DNA of 64,000 nucleotides from Plumapathes pennacea (GCA_964036295.1 OZ038467.1:9003170-9067169), one strand, 5' to 3'; counted from the stretch's first letter, positions 23,601 through 35,785 are shown. Notes: a model not told the origin generated them from the letters alone. Program-made: numbers and translations.

Positions 23601-26600
23601 GATATCCAATAATTCTGTATCTGACTTGATTCCATCTTTGAATGAGATCAATATGTCTCCAACAAATGACCAAAACGCAGATATGGAAGTTGGAACTCAG
23701 CTTGAACTGGAAAGATTCGACAATACTGGCAAACGGTGGCTCGATTTACACGACGGTAATATCCCCACCGGTAAGTGTTGGCGCTTAAAACGTCAGCAAA
23801 CCTTTGATCTAACGCTGCAAAAAATACTTCTTTTGAGTCGACACGCTAACATAATACAAAAAAAAAAAAAAAGTAGTCATGTGTGTTCTTGTCGTATGAA
23901 TGACTGTCTTTCAAACTGATCAAACGGAATTTAATTCTACGCTACTTTTAGCTTATCAGATAGCTTCAGAAGCGATTAATAGATCACTAACGGCTTATAT
24001 TGTACTAAAACTCACTTTTACCCAGCCCCTCAAGAACCTAATGCCTATAGGCCTCTTTCCTTTACTTTTGTATCTATGTGCTCATTATTCTTTTTGCAAT
24101 TCTGGTTTCCGAAAGGAAGCAAATCTTGCAAAACAAAACAAAAAACAAACAAACAAACAAAAAACAAAAAAATCGTGTAACTACTGTAAATTTTGGATTT
24201 TGATAATTTTATGCATATAATTCTGTTCTTGAGAATTGCAAAAAAAAAAGTGGAACTTTCTCAAACAGCACATTCAGAATGTTTAAAACTATAACCAAAT
24301 CTAGATAAGTTGTCTGTTAGAAAATCAAACTTCAAATCAATTTGGTCGGAATATGTTTGACTTTCAGAACTTCCCAGTGACTTCACAACAGACCTGTGCC
24401 TTCACAGAAGTCCTGTGAACATTTTTCCTTTTGAGAACAAAGATGAATCCCTGGATACGTATAACGAGTGCGGGTATGTGGACCAGACTCACATTTAAAC
24501 CAGTGAATAAAACCTGTTTAACAAATTTAACTAGACTGCACGAAACTATGCAGTCTTTAACTGATTTGTAAACCAAAAAATACCTAAAAAAGTTGGTGAT
24601 TTTCTTCGGGTTAGCCTGACATCATTGTACCCCAGCAAACTAACCTTCATGTCAAGCATTTATTATGCAACGATCTCCAGGGCCAACTATTTCGCTCAGA
24701 ATGAAAATGCAGCTTTGGAAGGGACAATAAATATGTCTCCAGCACATGACCAAAACGCAGATATGGAGGGTGGAACTCAGCTTGAACTGGAAAGATTCGA
24801 CAATACTGGCAAACGGTGGTTCGATTTACACGACGGTAATATCCCCACCGGTAAGTGTTGGCGCTTAAAATGTCATGTTAAAATGTTGAGTCATCACGGT
24901 AACATATTGCAAAAAAAAAAAAAAAAAAAAAAAAAAGGAATATGTTTGCCTTTCAGAACTTCCCACTGACTTCACAACAGACCCGTATCTACACAGAAGC
25001 CCTTTGAACGTTTTTCCGCCTCCTTTTGAGGACAAAGATGAATCTCTGGATACGTATGAAGAGTGCGGGTATGTGGACCACACTCACATTCAAACCAATT
25101 AGACCTGTTTATTTAAACCAATGAACTTAAATAGACTGCACGAAACGTAGTTTAAAACCACTGTGGTCATTTCACCAGGTCAGTCTGATATCATTGTACT
25201 GAACCAAATAAACCCTTCTTGCCAATCATTTATGCAACAATCTTCTCACAATTATTAGGGCCAACCATCCCGCCCAGAATGAAAATACAGCTGTGGAAGG
25301 GACAATCAATATGTCTCCAGCACATGGCCAAAACGCAGCTGTGGAAGTTGGAACTCAGCTAGAACTGGAAATGTTCGACAATACTGGCAAACGATGGTAC
25401 GATCTACACGACGGTAACATCCCCACCGGTAAGTTGCTTAAAAAAATGTTGGTGCCGAAAATGTCAGAAAATCTTTGATCTAACACTGTACAAAATACTT
25501 CTTCTGAGTCGTGACGCTAACATATTATACAACAAAAGTAACATGCGGCTTGTTGCCTTGTAAATAACTGTCTTATGTCTCAAACTTATCAAACGGAATT
25601 AAATTCATTCAGAATGTTTAAAAAAACAACCTACTACTATATTGTCCGTGAGAAAATCGAAATTCAAATGGGTTTAAGTTGGAATGTGTTCGACTTTCAG
25701 AACTTCCCAGTGACTTCACAACAGACCCGTATCTTCACAGAAGTCCTGTGAACGTTTTTCCGCCTCCTTTTGAGAACAAAGAAGAGTTCCTGGATACGTA
25801 TGACAAGTGCGGGTACGTGGACCAGACTCACATTCAAACCAATGACCTGTTTATTTAAACCAATAAATTAAGCTAGACTGCACGAAACGTAATTTAAAAC
25901 CACTGTGTCAATCGAAAAAAAGAAAACAGAAAAAACCTGGTCATTTCACTGAGTCAGCCTGATATCATTGTACTTAACCAAAGGAACCCTTCTTGCCAAG
26001 CATTTCTGCAACAATTTCCTCACACTCATTAGGGTCAACCATCTCGCCCAGAATGAAAATTCAGCTTTGGAAGGGACAATAGATATGTCTTCAGCACATG
26101 GCCAAAACGCAGATGTGGAAGTTGGAACTCAGCTAGAACTGGAAATGTTCGACAATACTGGCAAACGATGGTACGATCTACACGACGGTAATATCCCCAC
26201 CGGTAAGTTGCTTAAAAAAAGTGTTGGTGCTAAAAATGTCAGCGTTTGGTCTAACGCTGTACAAAATACTTCTTTTGAGTCGTGACGCTAACGTATTATA
26301 CAACAAAAGTAACATGCGGCTTGTTTTCTTGTAAATAACTGTCTTATGTCTCAAACTTATCAAACAGAACTAAATTCATTCAGAGTATTAAAAAAATAAC
26401 CTACTACTATATTGTCAGTGAGAAAATCGAAATTCGAATGAGTTTAAGTCGGAATGTGTTTGACTTTCAGAACTTCCAAGTGACTTCACAACAGACCCGT
26501 ATCTTCACAGAAGTCCTGTGAACGTTTTTCCGCCTCCTTTTGAGAACAAAGATGAATCTCTGGATACGTATGGAGAGTGCGGGTATGTGGACCAGACTCA

Positions 26601-29600
26601 CATCCAAACCAGTTAGACCTGTTTATTTAAACCAATAAATTAAGCTAGACTGCACGAAACGTAATTTAAAACCACTGTGTCAATCGAAAAAAAGAAAACA
26701 GAAAAAACCTGGTCATTTCACTGAGTCAGCCTGATATCATTGTACTAAACCAAAGGAACCCTTCTTGCCAAGCATTTCTGCAACAATCTCCTCACAATCA
26801 TCAGGGTCAACCATCTCGCCCAGAATGAAAATGCAGCTTTGGAAGGGACAATAAATATGTCTTCAGCACATGGCCAAAACACAGATGTGGAAGTTGGAAC
26901 TCAGCTAGAACTAGAAAAGTTCGACAATACTGGAAAACGATGGTACGATCTACACGACGGTAATATCCCCACCGGTAAGTTGGTTAAAAAAAGTGTTGGT
27001 GCCGAAAATGTTAGCATAACGTTGGTCTAATGTTTCCAATAATTCTTCTTTTGAGTCGTCACGCTAACATATTCCACAAAAAAAAGTATTCATGTGGGTT
27101 ATTGTCTTGTAAATGACTGTATTGTGTTTTAAGCTTATCTAACGGAATTCAATTGCACCCCAAATTTAGTTGATCAGCTGATTTGTAATCTCAAAAATGA
27201 TTGTATGATCTCTCATGCACTAATGTCTCAGAAGGGAAGTCTTAGAAAATAATCGTCTAACTGTGAACATTGGATTGCGATAATTTCACGGATATAATAC
27301 TGCTCCTCAGAATTGATCAAACTATGCAAGTGGCAGATTTCTCAAAAAGCACAATCATTCGGAATGTTGAAAAAATAACCAGACAATACATTATCCGTGA
27401 GAAAATCGAAATTTAAATTAAAGTAAGCCGGAATGTGTTTGACTTTCAGAACTTCCAAGTGACTTCACAACAGACCCGTATCTTCACAGAAGTCCTGTAA
27501 ACGTTTTTCCGCCTCCTTTTGAGAACAAAGATGAATCCCTGGATACGTATGGAGATTGCGGGTATGTGGACCAGGCTCGCATTAACCAATTTGACCTGTT
27601 TAATCAAACAGAGTTTTTAAACTTGATTGCATAAAATGTACTTTTAAACCGCTGTGTACCAAAATATACTAAAAACTAGCCGTTTTACGTATGAAAAGTG
27701 CGGGTATGTCCACTGGCCTTGCGTTTGAACTACTTACATCAAATTTAGCTAGACTGCACGCAACGCACGTTAAGACCACTGTGTCAACTTAAATATACTA
27801 AAAACAATAGTGATTTCGTACCGAATCACACGAAAGTTTCTTGTCAAACATTTATGCAACAATCTCATCATGATCCTCAGGGCCAACCATCTCCCCAAGA
27901 ACAAAAATGAAGATTTCGAAGGGACATTGGACGACCCCAATGATTCTGTAGAAAAGTTAACTGCATCTTTGGATGGAATAGACATTCATGTGTCTCCAGC
28001 ACATGACCAAAATGCAGATGTGGAAGTTGGAACTCAGCTAGAACTGGAAATGTTCGACAATACTGGAAAACGGTGGTACGATTTACACGACGGTAATATC
28101 CCCACCGGTAAGTTGGGTAAAAAAGTGTTGGTGCTAAAAATGTCAGCATAAAGTTGACCCTTGGCTGCCGAAAAGGCCCCTTTTTGGCTAGATTTAGAAA
28201 GACTTGCGTTTCGGAATTAACAAACGGAATACAATTCACTTCAATGTTATTTTATCAGCTGATTACTGATTTCAGAAAATATTATATGTTCTTTTCTGCA
28301 CTGATGGTTTCATTACGGAAGCAACTCTTGCAAAAGAATATTGTAACTGTGAATATTGGATCGTAATAAATTTATGCATGTAATACTGTTCTTGAGATTT
28401 GCTCAAAATTATGCAATTGGAAGACTTCTCGAACAGCACATTCAAAACCTATGTGACCAAAAAATATATTATCCGAGAGAAAAAGAAACAAACAAATATA
28501 ATTTAATTTAGTCACAATGTGTTTGCTTTCAGAACTTCCCAGTGACTTTACAACAGACCCGTATCTTCACAGAAGTCCTGTGAACGTTTTTCCGCCTCCT
28601 TTTGAGAATAAAGATGAATCCCTGGATACGTATGAAGAGTGCGGGTATGTGGACCAGGCTCCAATTTTAATCAAACCGAGTTTAACTTGACTGCATGAAA
28701 TTAGGTATTTTAAAACCGCTGTGCACCAAAATATACTAAAAATTAGTGGTTCCATCAGGACCAGCCTGACATCATTGCCACCAATATCAAACGAACCTTC
28801 TTGCCATGGAACTAATATGCAACGATCTCCTCTCAACCATTAGAGCAAACGATCTCGCTCAGAATGAAAATGCAGCTTTGGAAGGGACAATCAATATGAC
28901 CCCAAGACATGACCAAAAGGCAGATGTGGAAAATGGACCTCACCTACACCTAGACCCGGAAAAGTTCGATATTACTGGAAAACGGTGGTACGATTTACAC
29001 GACGGTAATATCCCCACCGGTAAGTTGCTTAAAAAGGATTGGCGCTGAAAAATGTCAGAAAATCTTTGATCTAACGCTGCAGAAAATACTTGTTTTAAGT
29101 CGTCACGCTAACATATTGTACAACAAAAGTAACATGTGGGTTCTTGTCTTCTAAATGACTGTCTTCTGTCTCAAAGTTGTCAAACGGAATTAAATTCATT
29201 CAGAATGTTTAAAAAATAACCCAATAATAAAATGCCCGTTAGAAAATCGAAATTAAAACGAGTTTAAGTCGGGAATATGTTTGACTTTCAGAACTTCCAA
29301 GTGACTTCACAACAGACCCGTATCTTCACAGAAGCCCTGTGAACGTTTTTCCGCCTCCTTTTGAGAACAAAGATAAAACCCTGGATACGTATGAAGAGTG
29401 CGGGTATGTGGACACGACTCACATTCAAACTAATCAGACCTGTTTAATACAATCAAGTTTAACTAGACTGTACGAAACATAGTTTAAAACCACAGTTTGT
29501 CAATCTAAATATACCAAAAAATAGTCTGGTCATTTCACCAGGTCAGTCTGATATCTATGTACCGAATCCAGTAAACCATTCTTGCCAAGCATTTATGCAG

Positions 29601-30561
29601 ACATCTCCTCACAATCACCAGGGTCAACTATCCCGCCCAGAATGAAAATACAGCTTTGGAAGGGGCAATCAATATGTCCCCAGCACATCAACAAAAGGCA
29701 GATGTGGAAAATGCAACTCAGCAAGACCCAGAAAAGTTCGATATTACTGGAAAACGGTGGTACGATTTACACGACGGTAATATCCCCACCGGTAAGTTGG
29801 TTAAAAAGTATTAGCGCTGAAAAATGCCAGACATTCTTTGATAACGCTGCAGAAAGTACTTCTTTTGAGTCGTCACGCTAACATATTGTACAACAAAAGT
29901 AACATGTGGGTTCTTGTCTTCTAAATGACTGTCTTGTGTCTCAAAATTATCAAACGGAATTAAATTCATTCAAAATGCTAAAAAAATAAAATAAAATAAA
30001 ATAACCCAATAATATAATGTCCGAGAGAAAATCGAAATTCAAATGAGTTAGTCGGAATATGTTTGACTTTCAGTACTTCCAAGTGACTTCACAACAGACC
30101 CGTATCTTCACAGAAGTCCTGTGAACGTTTTTCCGCCTCAGTTTGAGAACAAAGATGAATCCCTGGATACGTATGAAGAGTGCGGGTAGGTGGACCAGGC
30201 TCGCATTAACCAATTAGACCTGTTTGATCAAACCGAGTTTAACTTGACTGCTTTAAACGTATTTTTAAATCGCTGTGTACCAAAATATACTAAAAATTAG
30301 TAGTTTCAGGGTCAGCCTGACATCATTGTACCAATATCAAACGAACCTTCTTGCCAAGCACTTATGCAACAATCTCCTCTCAGTCATTAGAACAAACCAT
30401 CCCAAGTATAACCAAATAATATATTCTCCGAGAGGAAAATATAACTCAAATTAATTTGGTCGGAATGTGTTTGCCTTTCAGAACTTCCCAGTGACTTCAA
30501 AACAGACCCGTATCTTCACAGAAGTCCTATGAACGTTTTCCCGCCCCCTTTTAAGGAATGA
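20438..30561 (+). CDS. Gene C: short coiled coil plus nine-unit acidic repeat protein, about 1099 aa
   Basis: Head exons: 20425-20446 (ATG at 20438), 20682-20738, 20894-20941, 21191-21255, 21554-21592, 21987-22276. Nine alpha/beta exon pairs follow: 22567-22693/22907-23136, 23232-23343/23559-23770, 24368-24473/24681-24850, 24957-25068/25259-25428, 25701-25812/26033-26202, 26471-26582/26805-26974, 27450-27561/27881-28107, 28533-28644/28844-29019, 29292-29403/29622-29791. The terminal exon is 30482-30561. The sum is 3300 nt, in frame. Residues 1-72 are coiled coil. Alpha exons encode ELPSDFTTDPYLHRSP then FPPPFENKDESLDTYEECG. Beta exons carry LAQNENAALEGTINMSP then FDNTGKRWYDLHDGNIPTG. The model skips the alpha exon at 30074-30185, whose inclusion would break the phase into the last exon. 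The weak point is the start: only MDQ precedes the first intron. Function unknown. Confidence 0.6.
20579..20623 (+). repeat. (TG)n followed by a poly-G run
   Basis: About ten TG dinucleotides and then about 21 G, within an intron of gene C. Run lengths like this are prone to assembly error. Confidence 0.9.
21653..21731. repeat. Near-perfect hairpin in a gene C intron
   Basis: TAGTTTTACTCTTCCG then TAGCTGTTTGTTTGTGTTTT is followed, after a loop of a few bases, by AAAACACAAACAAACAGCT and CGGAAGAGTAAAACTA. The stem is about 36 bp with one or two mismatches. No flanking duplication is obvious. Confidence 0.8.
27684..27720 (+). pseudogene. Truncated alpha-exon remnant
   Basis: TACGTATGAAAAGTGCGGGTATGTCC repeats the 3' end and donor of an alpha exon, without the upstream two thirds or an acceptor. 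It lies between alpha 7 and beta 7 and marks an incomplete unit or recombination scar. Confidence 0.55.
30074..30454 (+). pseudogene. Alpha exon 10 plus truncated beta exon 10 of gene C
   Basis: The alpha exon at 30074-30185 is intact (112 nt) but starts with TACTTCC and has a GTAGGT donor. The beta acceptor at 30390 leads into only a few codons of beta sequence (TNHPKYNQ), which then runs into text normally found in the intron before an alpha exon and stops at 452-454 of the 30-kb block (30452-30454). A deletion has fused beta with the next intron. If spliced in, this gives an alternative short C-terminus; otherwise alpha 10 must be skipped. Confidence 0.6.
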
Positions 30562-30797
30562 GCCGGCCTCTTCTGTGTATACCCGTATTTAAATAGCGAT
30601 TTGTACTGTGGTGTTTTGGGTGAAAAAGTACTGAAATCCTCAAACGAAGAATATTACCGGAACGGATTTATGTTTCAGATACAACTTTGTATACATTCTC
30701 ATGGAAACTCCCGTTCGTCACTAACTTACCAACTAACCTACAAGATATAACTCTAAACATGTTTATGGAATGCCACTTACGTTTGTCCTTGTTACAG

Positions 30798-30837
30798 CCT
30801 GGCGAATGCGTAAAGACAAATGAATTCCTGTAATAAA
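30798..30837 (+). terminator. Poly(A) signal of gene C with degraded antisense MRM1 remnant
   Basis: AATAAA is at 30832-30837. The preceding stretch ending GAATTCCTGTAATAAAAC matches GAATTCCTGGAATAAAAC at the gene F/MRM1 border, but the rest of the fossil exon is more decayed than behind B or D. Confidence 0.5.
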
Positions 30838-31177
30838 ACAAAAACAAATCGGCACTTGTTTGTGGTTTATCTCTCATCACCCAGACACGTTCCCTTCGTT
30901 AAATGTTGTTAGTTAACAACACCTCTAATTTCTATTGATAAACGAAAAATCTCCTATGGCTGTCTTATAATAAACGAGTATGTACAAGTACGTTTTTATT
31001 TTCCCTCACTACTTAAAGCCCTGTGTATATAAGAAAAAGTTGGCCCGGGGACCCGAGTCACCCTCCTCCCCGAGTCACCGTGGGTTAGCCAAATATCCAC
31101 ACGTTTCTCTATAAATCGACGCGAGCGTTATTATTATGTTTTTTTAATAACTTGTCTCGGGGAACAGGGCAATCCTG

Positions 31178-31330
31178 GGAGGAGGGGGAGGGGGAGGGGG
31201 TAACCACTTTTCGCTGCATGTAACACGCGCATCTAAAATGGCGGGAAAGCGTCGATGCAAAAGGAATAATTTCAGGAATTATGAACGCACTATTGCAACC
31301 TAATGAGCAGCTGCGTCATCAATCACATAA
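31178..31330 (+). promoter_or_regulatory. Putative promoter of gene D1
   Basis: A G-rich block (GGGAGGAGGGGGAGGGGG) at about 31178-31200 is followed at 31281-31330 by ACGCACTATTGCAACCTAATG and GCGTCATCAATCACATAATG, the cluster signature. GGAAACGATAA follows about 70 nt later and is shared with F. The copy before D2 is nearly identical (about 38010-38165). Confidence 0.45.
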
Positions 31331-31448
31331 TGCAAATAATCCAGTTAATTCAACGCGATAAAGAATAACTGCAGTGCAAAGTGACAAATTGCTCGTTTAG
31401 GAAACGATAAAAGTTGGTCGTTTAGCACAGTACAAAGTTTATTTCAAA

Positions 31449-32093
31449 ATGATGAAACCTTCACAGCGCCGTCGAAGGGTTAGAAAACCTGAACAACACA
31501 TGACTTTCAGTGAGGCTATAAAAGCCATGGCCAGCGATTTTGTTGGAGCTGCTAATGTGGTGGATTCTGATGATTTTTCCGAGGATCCTTCTCCACTTGA
31601 ACAATACTCAGGCGGACAAGAACACAGGTTAGATTAGCCCGGCATCAAACCATGGCGGTTTTCTGATGAATGTTGGAGGCCAAACCAAAGCAAGTACACC
31701 GCCAATCATGCAAAGAAGCTTTTAGAAACACTTCCAACCAATCATAAGCCAAAGGAATTTGCGTTTGGTTTTACTTTGGAGAAGAAACCAATCGGAAACG
31801 CCATCGCCACTTGCTCGCTAAAAGGGGCAGTGTCATGAGATGCGCATGCGGGCGCGTTTGGCCGAATTACGTGAAATAAAGCAACGATCATTTCAGTAAA
31901 TTTCCGCAGTGTTCTCAGCAAAACACACGAATTATCTATTATTTCCGTCTCCTCACAATGCCGCCGGCTCGGGTTCTCTCGTTTGCTTGAAATGCCTGCA
32001 TTGCTTTTACTCACAACCAACCTCTTCAATCTTACCACATTATACCACAGTTGTAGTTCTTCTTGTATACGTTGTACAATGTTTGAGAGCATT

Positions 32094-32144
<51 letters not shown>

Positions 32145-34561
32145 TTTTTGTTTTTGGCAGGCACATGGATAAGATAAAAGAGGTACTGATCAGGCAATCA
32201 CACAACTTGTACAAGTTGCATCTTATTATTATTGTTCCTGTGTGAATCATCCGTTTGCTTTTAATTTCTTGTTCTGCTGCTGTCTTTGTACAAGTTCATC
32301 TTATTATATTACTGTTATTGTGTAAAACTTCTTTGCTTGTAATATTTTTCTTGTTCTGCTACTGTCTTTGTTTTTTCTAGCACCACACCAATTCTCAATG
32401 CCCAACATTCCTGCCCTCTGAGATCCCGTTAAAGGCCATTTCACACTGGACACGTCGCGACACGCTGTAACTGCATGCGACAACCGGGATCTAATTTTGT
32501 CGCGTTGTCACATGCAGTTACAGCGTGTCGCGACGCGTCCAGTGTGAAATGGCCTTTACACTTGAAACCTATTTCGGAAATAAACGCTTTCAAGAATCCG
32601 GATAAATTCGTGTAAACGGGGCCTGAGCTCAAAACTTGAACTGCAATTGGCAAGTCATTTCCATCAGTAAACTTCTTTGAGAAGAAAAGTAAGTTTATTT
32701 GGCGTAAAAGTGCAGTTTACTGTAGACATTTTGCCAAAAGAAACTTGGACTAAACATACGTCGCGCCATTAGCGCCAACACGCTATCGAAACAAAAAGGG
32801 GTTAATTCGGCGCAATAAGGAAACAATAACAGTGTAGCCTGAACGTTCTTTTATGCAATTTATGTAATGACTAACTGTGAGTTTCAAAACGATAAAATAT
32901 TCACAGCGCCGTCGTAGGGCTACGGGACATGGACCAAACCAAAATTTCAACGAGGCTATAAGGGCCATGGCCAACGATTTTGCCGAACAGGAACACAGGT
33001 AAGAATCACCCTAAGACTATATGCAAACGATACTGAACCAACAAAAATACGAGCAGAAGTAAGAAAAAGAACCAGAGTAAAGGATAATTTACACTGAACT
33101 AGGTGTGTCTGGCAAATATCGATAAGTTAGCGACTGCAGACAGAGCGAGAAAAACTGACTAAGAAGGTTGATATTAAGAGGAAACTTAGGCTGTCTCCCG
33201 ACGAGATTTTCAATCCATTTGGCGTACATCTCCTGTGTTACGAGTATGATAAATGTGCCGTTCTTCTAAAAAAAAAAGTTCTCAGAGGATAAATCAAGTC
33301 GAGAGGACCACATCACCATGGTCTGCAGCACAACAAGGCAATGGAAACAAGCAACTGGCAAGCCCAAGAGAGCGGAAACTCGAAAAAGAAGTGGAATCTC
33401 TTCAGCAGTAAGTAAAACAGCTACCGATGTATCAACTTTTTAACGGCATACCACTAAATATAAATTAATCACCCACAGATCTGTGTGAAGACCACAGGTT
33501 CCAAAAGTTATCAAATCTCCCAGCACTCACAGTAGCCACTTTTCTTCGAAGGTGGGAAGAATATCTACATACATGTGTAGGAATACTTCTGTTATCCACC
33601 GGTTGCAGTTGGTGTGGCCCTCGTTTGCTTGAAAAGCTTGGAGTGTATTGTCTCCACTAACAATCTTGGTTATCACATAAACCCACCCTTTATTCTTTCT
33701 TCGATCTTCGACTTTGACGATCACATTACATCAAAGTTGTAGCTCTTCTTGCATGCCGTATACTGTTAGAGTTAAGGCCTGGCAAACGAGGACACATTGT
33801 GGCGGCAACATTGCTAGCGCGCGCATGATTCCCAAATGTTGCCCCGTTTTGCCACGCGCGAAACATTTGTTGCGGACACAAAAAATGTCTCTGAAAAACT
33901 TCAGAAACATTTGTTGTGTCCACGCGGAACGCAACAATGTTGCTGCACGTTTTGCCACCCTGGAAACATCGAAGGACACAATGTTGCCGCCACAATGTGT
34001 CCTCGTTTTGCCAGGCCATTATACTTTGTTTCTTTTGACAGGCGCTTGGACGAGGCAAATAAGGTATTGATCGGGCATACGCTTTGTACTTGTACTCCTT
34101 GTTCTTAGTTTCTTTCCTCCTCCTCGGCTCGGTTGCCTATTTTCAGGCCTCCTATTTTCGTACGCAGAAAGTGGAAAGCAATTGGCCAAGAAAAATGTCA
34201 TTTACCTATTTGCCGTCGACTTGATACTTTGCATATTTCCTGGCAGCTACGCAAGAACAAAGGGCTGCTGAGAGGCATGGTCCCCTTTAAACATTGAATT
34301 GTTATTTTGTTTCACAACAACAGGAGAAAGCAGATCTAATCGAAAGCCTCAGGAACGCCAGAGACTTTTCCAAAAGGGTAGGACACAAATTAATACTCTC
34401 TAATCTTATTCCAGTGTCATTAGTATGAAAATCTATTTTGCAGCATCTACTGATTTTCCAAAAATGACGCTAGTTAACCATTTTGGTATCTGGCTTCTTG
34501 TTGTTGTGTTATACAGGTTCAAAAGGAGTATTTCATCTTAATGAGAAAATACGATATCTAA
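31449..34561 (+). CDS. Gene D1: truncated paralogue, 7 coding exons, about 180 aa
   Basis: Exons: 31449-31627, 32161-32182, 32907-32998, 33279-33407, 34042-34063, 34324-34377, 34517-34561 (543 nt, in frame). Exon 1 encodes a basic RRRRVRKP stretch (possible nuclear signal) then MTFSEAI and an acidic DSDDFSEDPSPLEQY tail. Exon 3 looks like a second, startless copy of exon 1 (RRRR then NFNEAIRAMANDFAEQEH). Exon 4 is a phase 2-2 cassette ending EVESLQ. Then come the 22- and 54-nt coiled-coil exons. A one-base loss relative to D2 in the last exon (CGATATCTAAAG against CGAGTACCTAAAG) makes a TAA at 34559-34561 and removes the downstream coiled coil. It is either a short functional form or a pseudogene. 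Family unknown. Confidence 0.5.
32093..32143 (+). repeat. Poly-T tract upstream of a D1 acceptor
   Basis: About 50 consecutive T before the 22-nt exon. The equivalent tract in D2 at about 38929-38939 has about 11 T. A length change of this size is typical slippage. Confidence 0.9.
32432..32555. mobile_element. Foldback MITE, present in D1 and absent from D2
   Basis: The left arm GGCCATTTCACACTGGAC, followed by a stretch ending CTGTAACTGCATG, is mirrored by the right arm ending GTCCAGTGTGAAATGGCC. TTA flanks both sides. D2 at about 39283 has the uninterrupted site CCCGTTTACACTTGAAA. Target and structure fit a PIF/Harbinger-type MITE. Confidence 0.8.
33776..34017. mobile_element. Foldback MITE shared by D1 and D2
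   Basis: GGCCTGGCAAACGAGGACAC at the left is mirrored by GTGTCCTCGTTTTGCCAGGCC at the right, with TTA outside both ends. The same element is at 40613-40855 in D2 and absent from the matching intron of F near 45385. It therefore inserted after the D/F split and before the 6.8-kb duplication. Confidence 0.8.
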
Positions 34562-34896
34562 AGGCGAGTTATAGAATGATATTTATGGCATCGTTTCTGC
34601 TACTTCTTCATTACCGTAAGCTCAACAAGAACAAGAACAAGAACGAAAACCACAAGCCCATATACCACAGATCATTTGGTTTTCAAATCCAAACTACACT
34701 ACTGACAACAACACGGACTTCTTTAGGGTTCATTTGACACACCAAAGAACGATACAACCCCCACTAATTTTCTTGTGTTGTTAGCCAAAAAGAACGATTC
34801 TCTTTGCTTGCACGTCTGCCAAGAGCTAAAAAAAAAACTTACAACAACAACAACAACAACCAAACTGATATTATCGCCTTATTTGAATCTCAACAG

Positions 34897-35216
34897 ATAG
34901 CATTAAAAATGTGAAGATGTCAGAAGAAATCCGAGATTTACAAGGGTATGTACTCTTAGATCTTTTTATGGATCAGTCATCATCCTCACACTCATCATCA
35001 TCATCATCTCCACCATCATCACCCTAATCTTTATATTCTAATTCATACAAAGCGAAGCGCAAGTTAGAAAGAGCGCCCGGCAATTCTGAGCCGCTTAATA
35101 TGTAGAAAATAAGACCTTGGATTGCGCACAGCATAATAAGTATCTTAGTCGTATACATTGTATCTTATTCACAATCATACAATCATCAGTAATGCTATAT
35201 TACTCAACCCCCCCCC

Positions 35217-35247
<31 letters not shown>

Positions 35248-35600
35248 ACACACACATACACACAAGCGGGACTCTTTCTCCTTCCTTCTGTCTATCTCTC
35301 CTCATCTTCAATCTACAATCTAGCCTTTTGCAATGGTGCAATCGGAAGGGAAGCAACTCGTGCAAGACGAACGTGAAATATTCATTGCTGGATTGAGATG
35401 CTGTTCTTAAAAGATCGTACAAAATTGAACAATTTACTAAACGTTTAAACCGGCACTTTCAGAATGTAGAACATACAACAAACGATATAAATTAAAGATA
35501 AATTATATTATATTAGTCAGGCTGTGTTTGCCTTTCAGGTCGTCCCCAGTCTTTCCTCTCCGAAGAGGTGAATACCCGTATGCAGGTTTGACATGATTTG
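34897..35600 (+). pseudogene. Decayed 3' exons of D1 (65-nt coiled-coil exon and terminal exon)
   Basis: 34897-34945 retains MSEEIRDLQG-like coding text matching the 65-nt exon of F (46449-46513) but has lost its original acceptor and one base in an A run. A CTTTCAG acceptor at 35538 opens a terminal-exon relative. The frameshift upstream means neither is translated in the old frame. Confidence 0.5.
35207..35268 (+). repeat. Poly-C followed by (CA)n tract
   Basis: About 26 C followed by about 12 CA units. It is repeated at 42077-42127 in the second copy, with different run lengths. Confidence 0.9.
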
Positions 35601-35735
35601 CGTGAAGCAAAATGACTGGAATACCTTCAACCAACTTCAGTTTCAGAGTGACTTTTACACTTCGAAAAGACAACTTTGGACACTACAAGTTGATGCAAAA
35701 TCACTTGCGTTTTACCTTGCCACCATCTCCCGAGC

Positions 35736-35785
35736 TAACTTCCTGGCTTTAAAACCGAATGAAGAAGAATGAATCCTGAAATAAA
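35736..35785 (+). terminator. Poly(A) signal of the D1 unit with antisense MRM1 exon fossil
   Basis: AATAAA is at 35780-35785. On the minus strand, 35776-35736 reads GGTTTTAAAGCCAGGAAG, a decayed match to the MRM1 terminal exon, behind a CAG acceptor remnant. Confidence 0.5.

Larger units (their letters stand above)
22567..30561 (+). repeat. Tandem exon-pair array of gene C (about 0.6-1.1 kb per unit)
   Basis: Each unit is an alpha exon of usually 112 nt (phase 1 in, 2 out), an intron of roughly 190-320 nt, a beta exon of usually 170 nt (phase 2 in, 1 out) and a longer intron. Introns as well as exons are closely similar between units, for example the stretch TTTATGCAACAATCTCCTC before most beta exons. 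Alpha 3 is 6 nt shorter, and beta 1, 2 and 7 carry an extra Asp/Ser-rich insert. Each pair is phase-symmetric, so pairs can be lost or skipped without a frame change. Confidence 0.9.

Noticed and set aside
22567-30561. Regularly spaced repeats that could suggest a CRISPR-like array
   Set aside because: Units are 0.6-1.1 kb, contain spliceable exons and are in animal DNA.
33714-34108. Several overlapping open frames on both strands
   Set aside because: They lie on the arms of a foldback MITE; the inverted repeat mirrors the frames. The same applies to 40563-41037.
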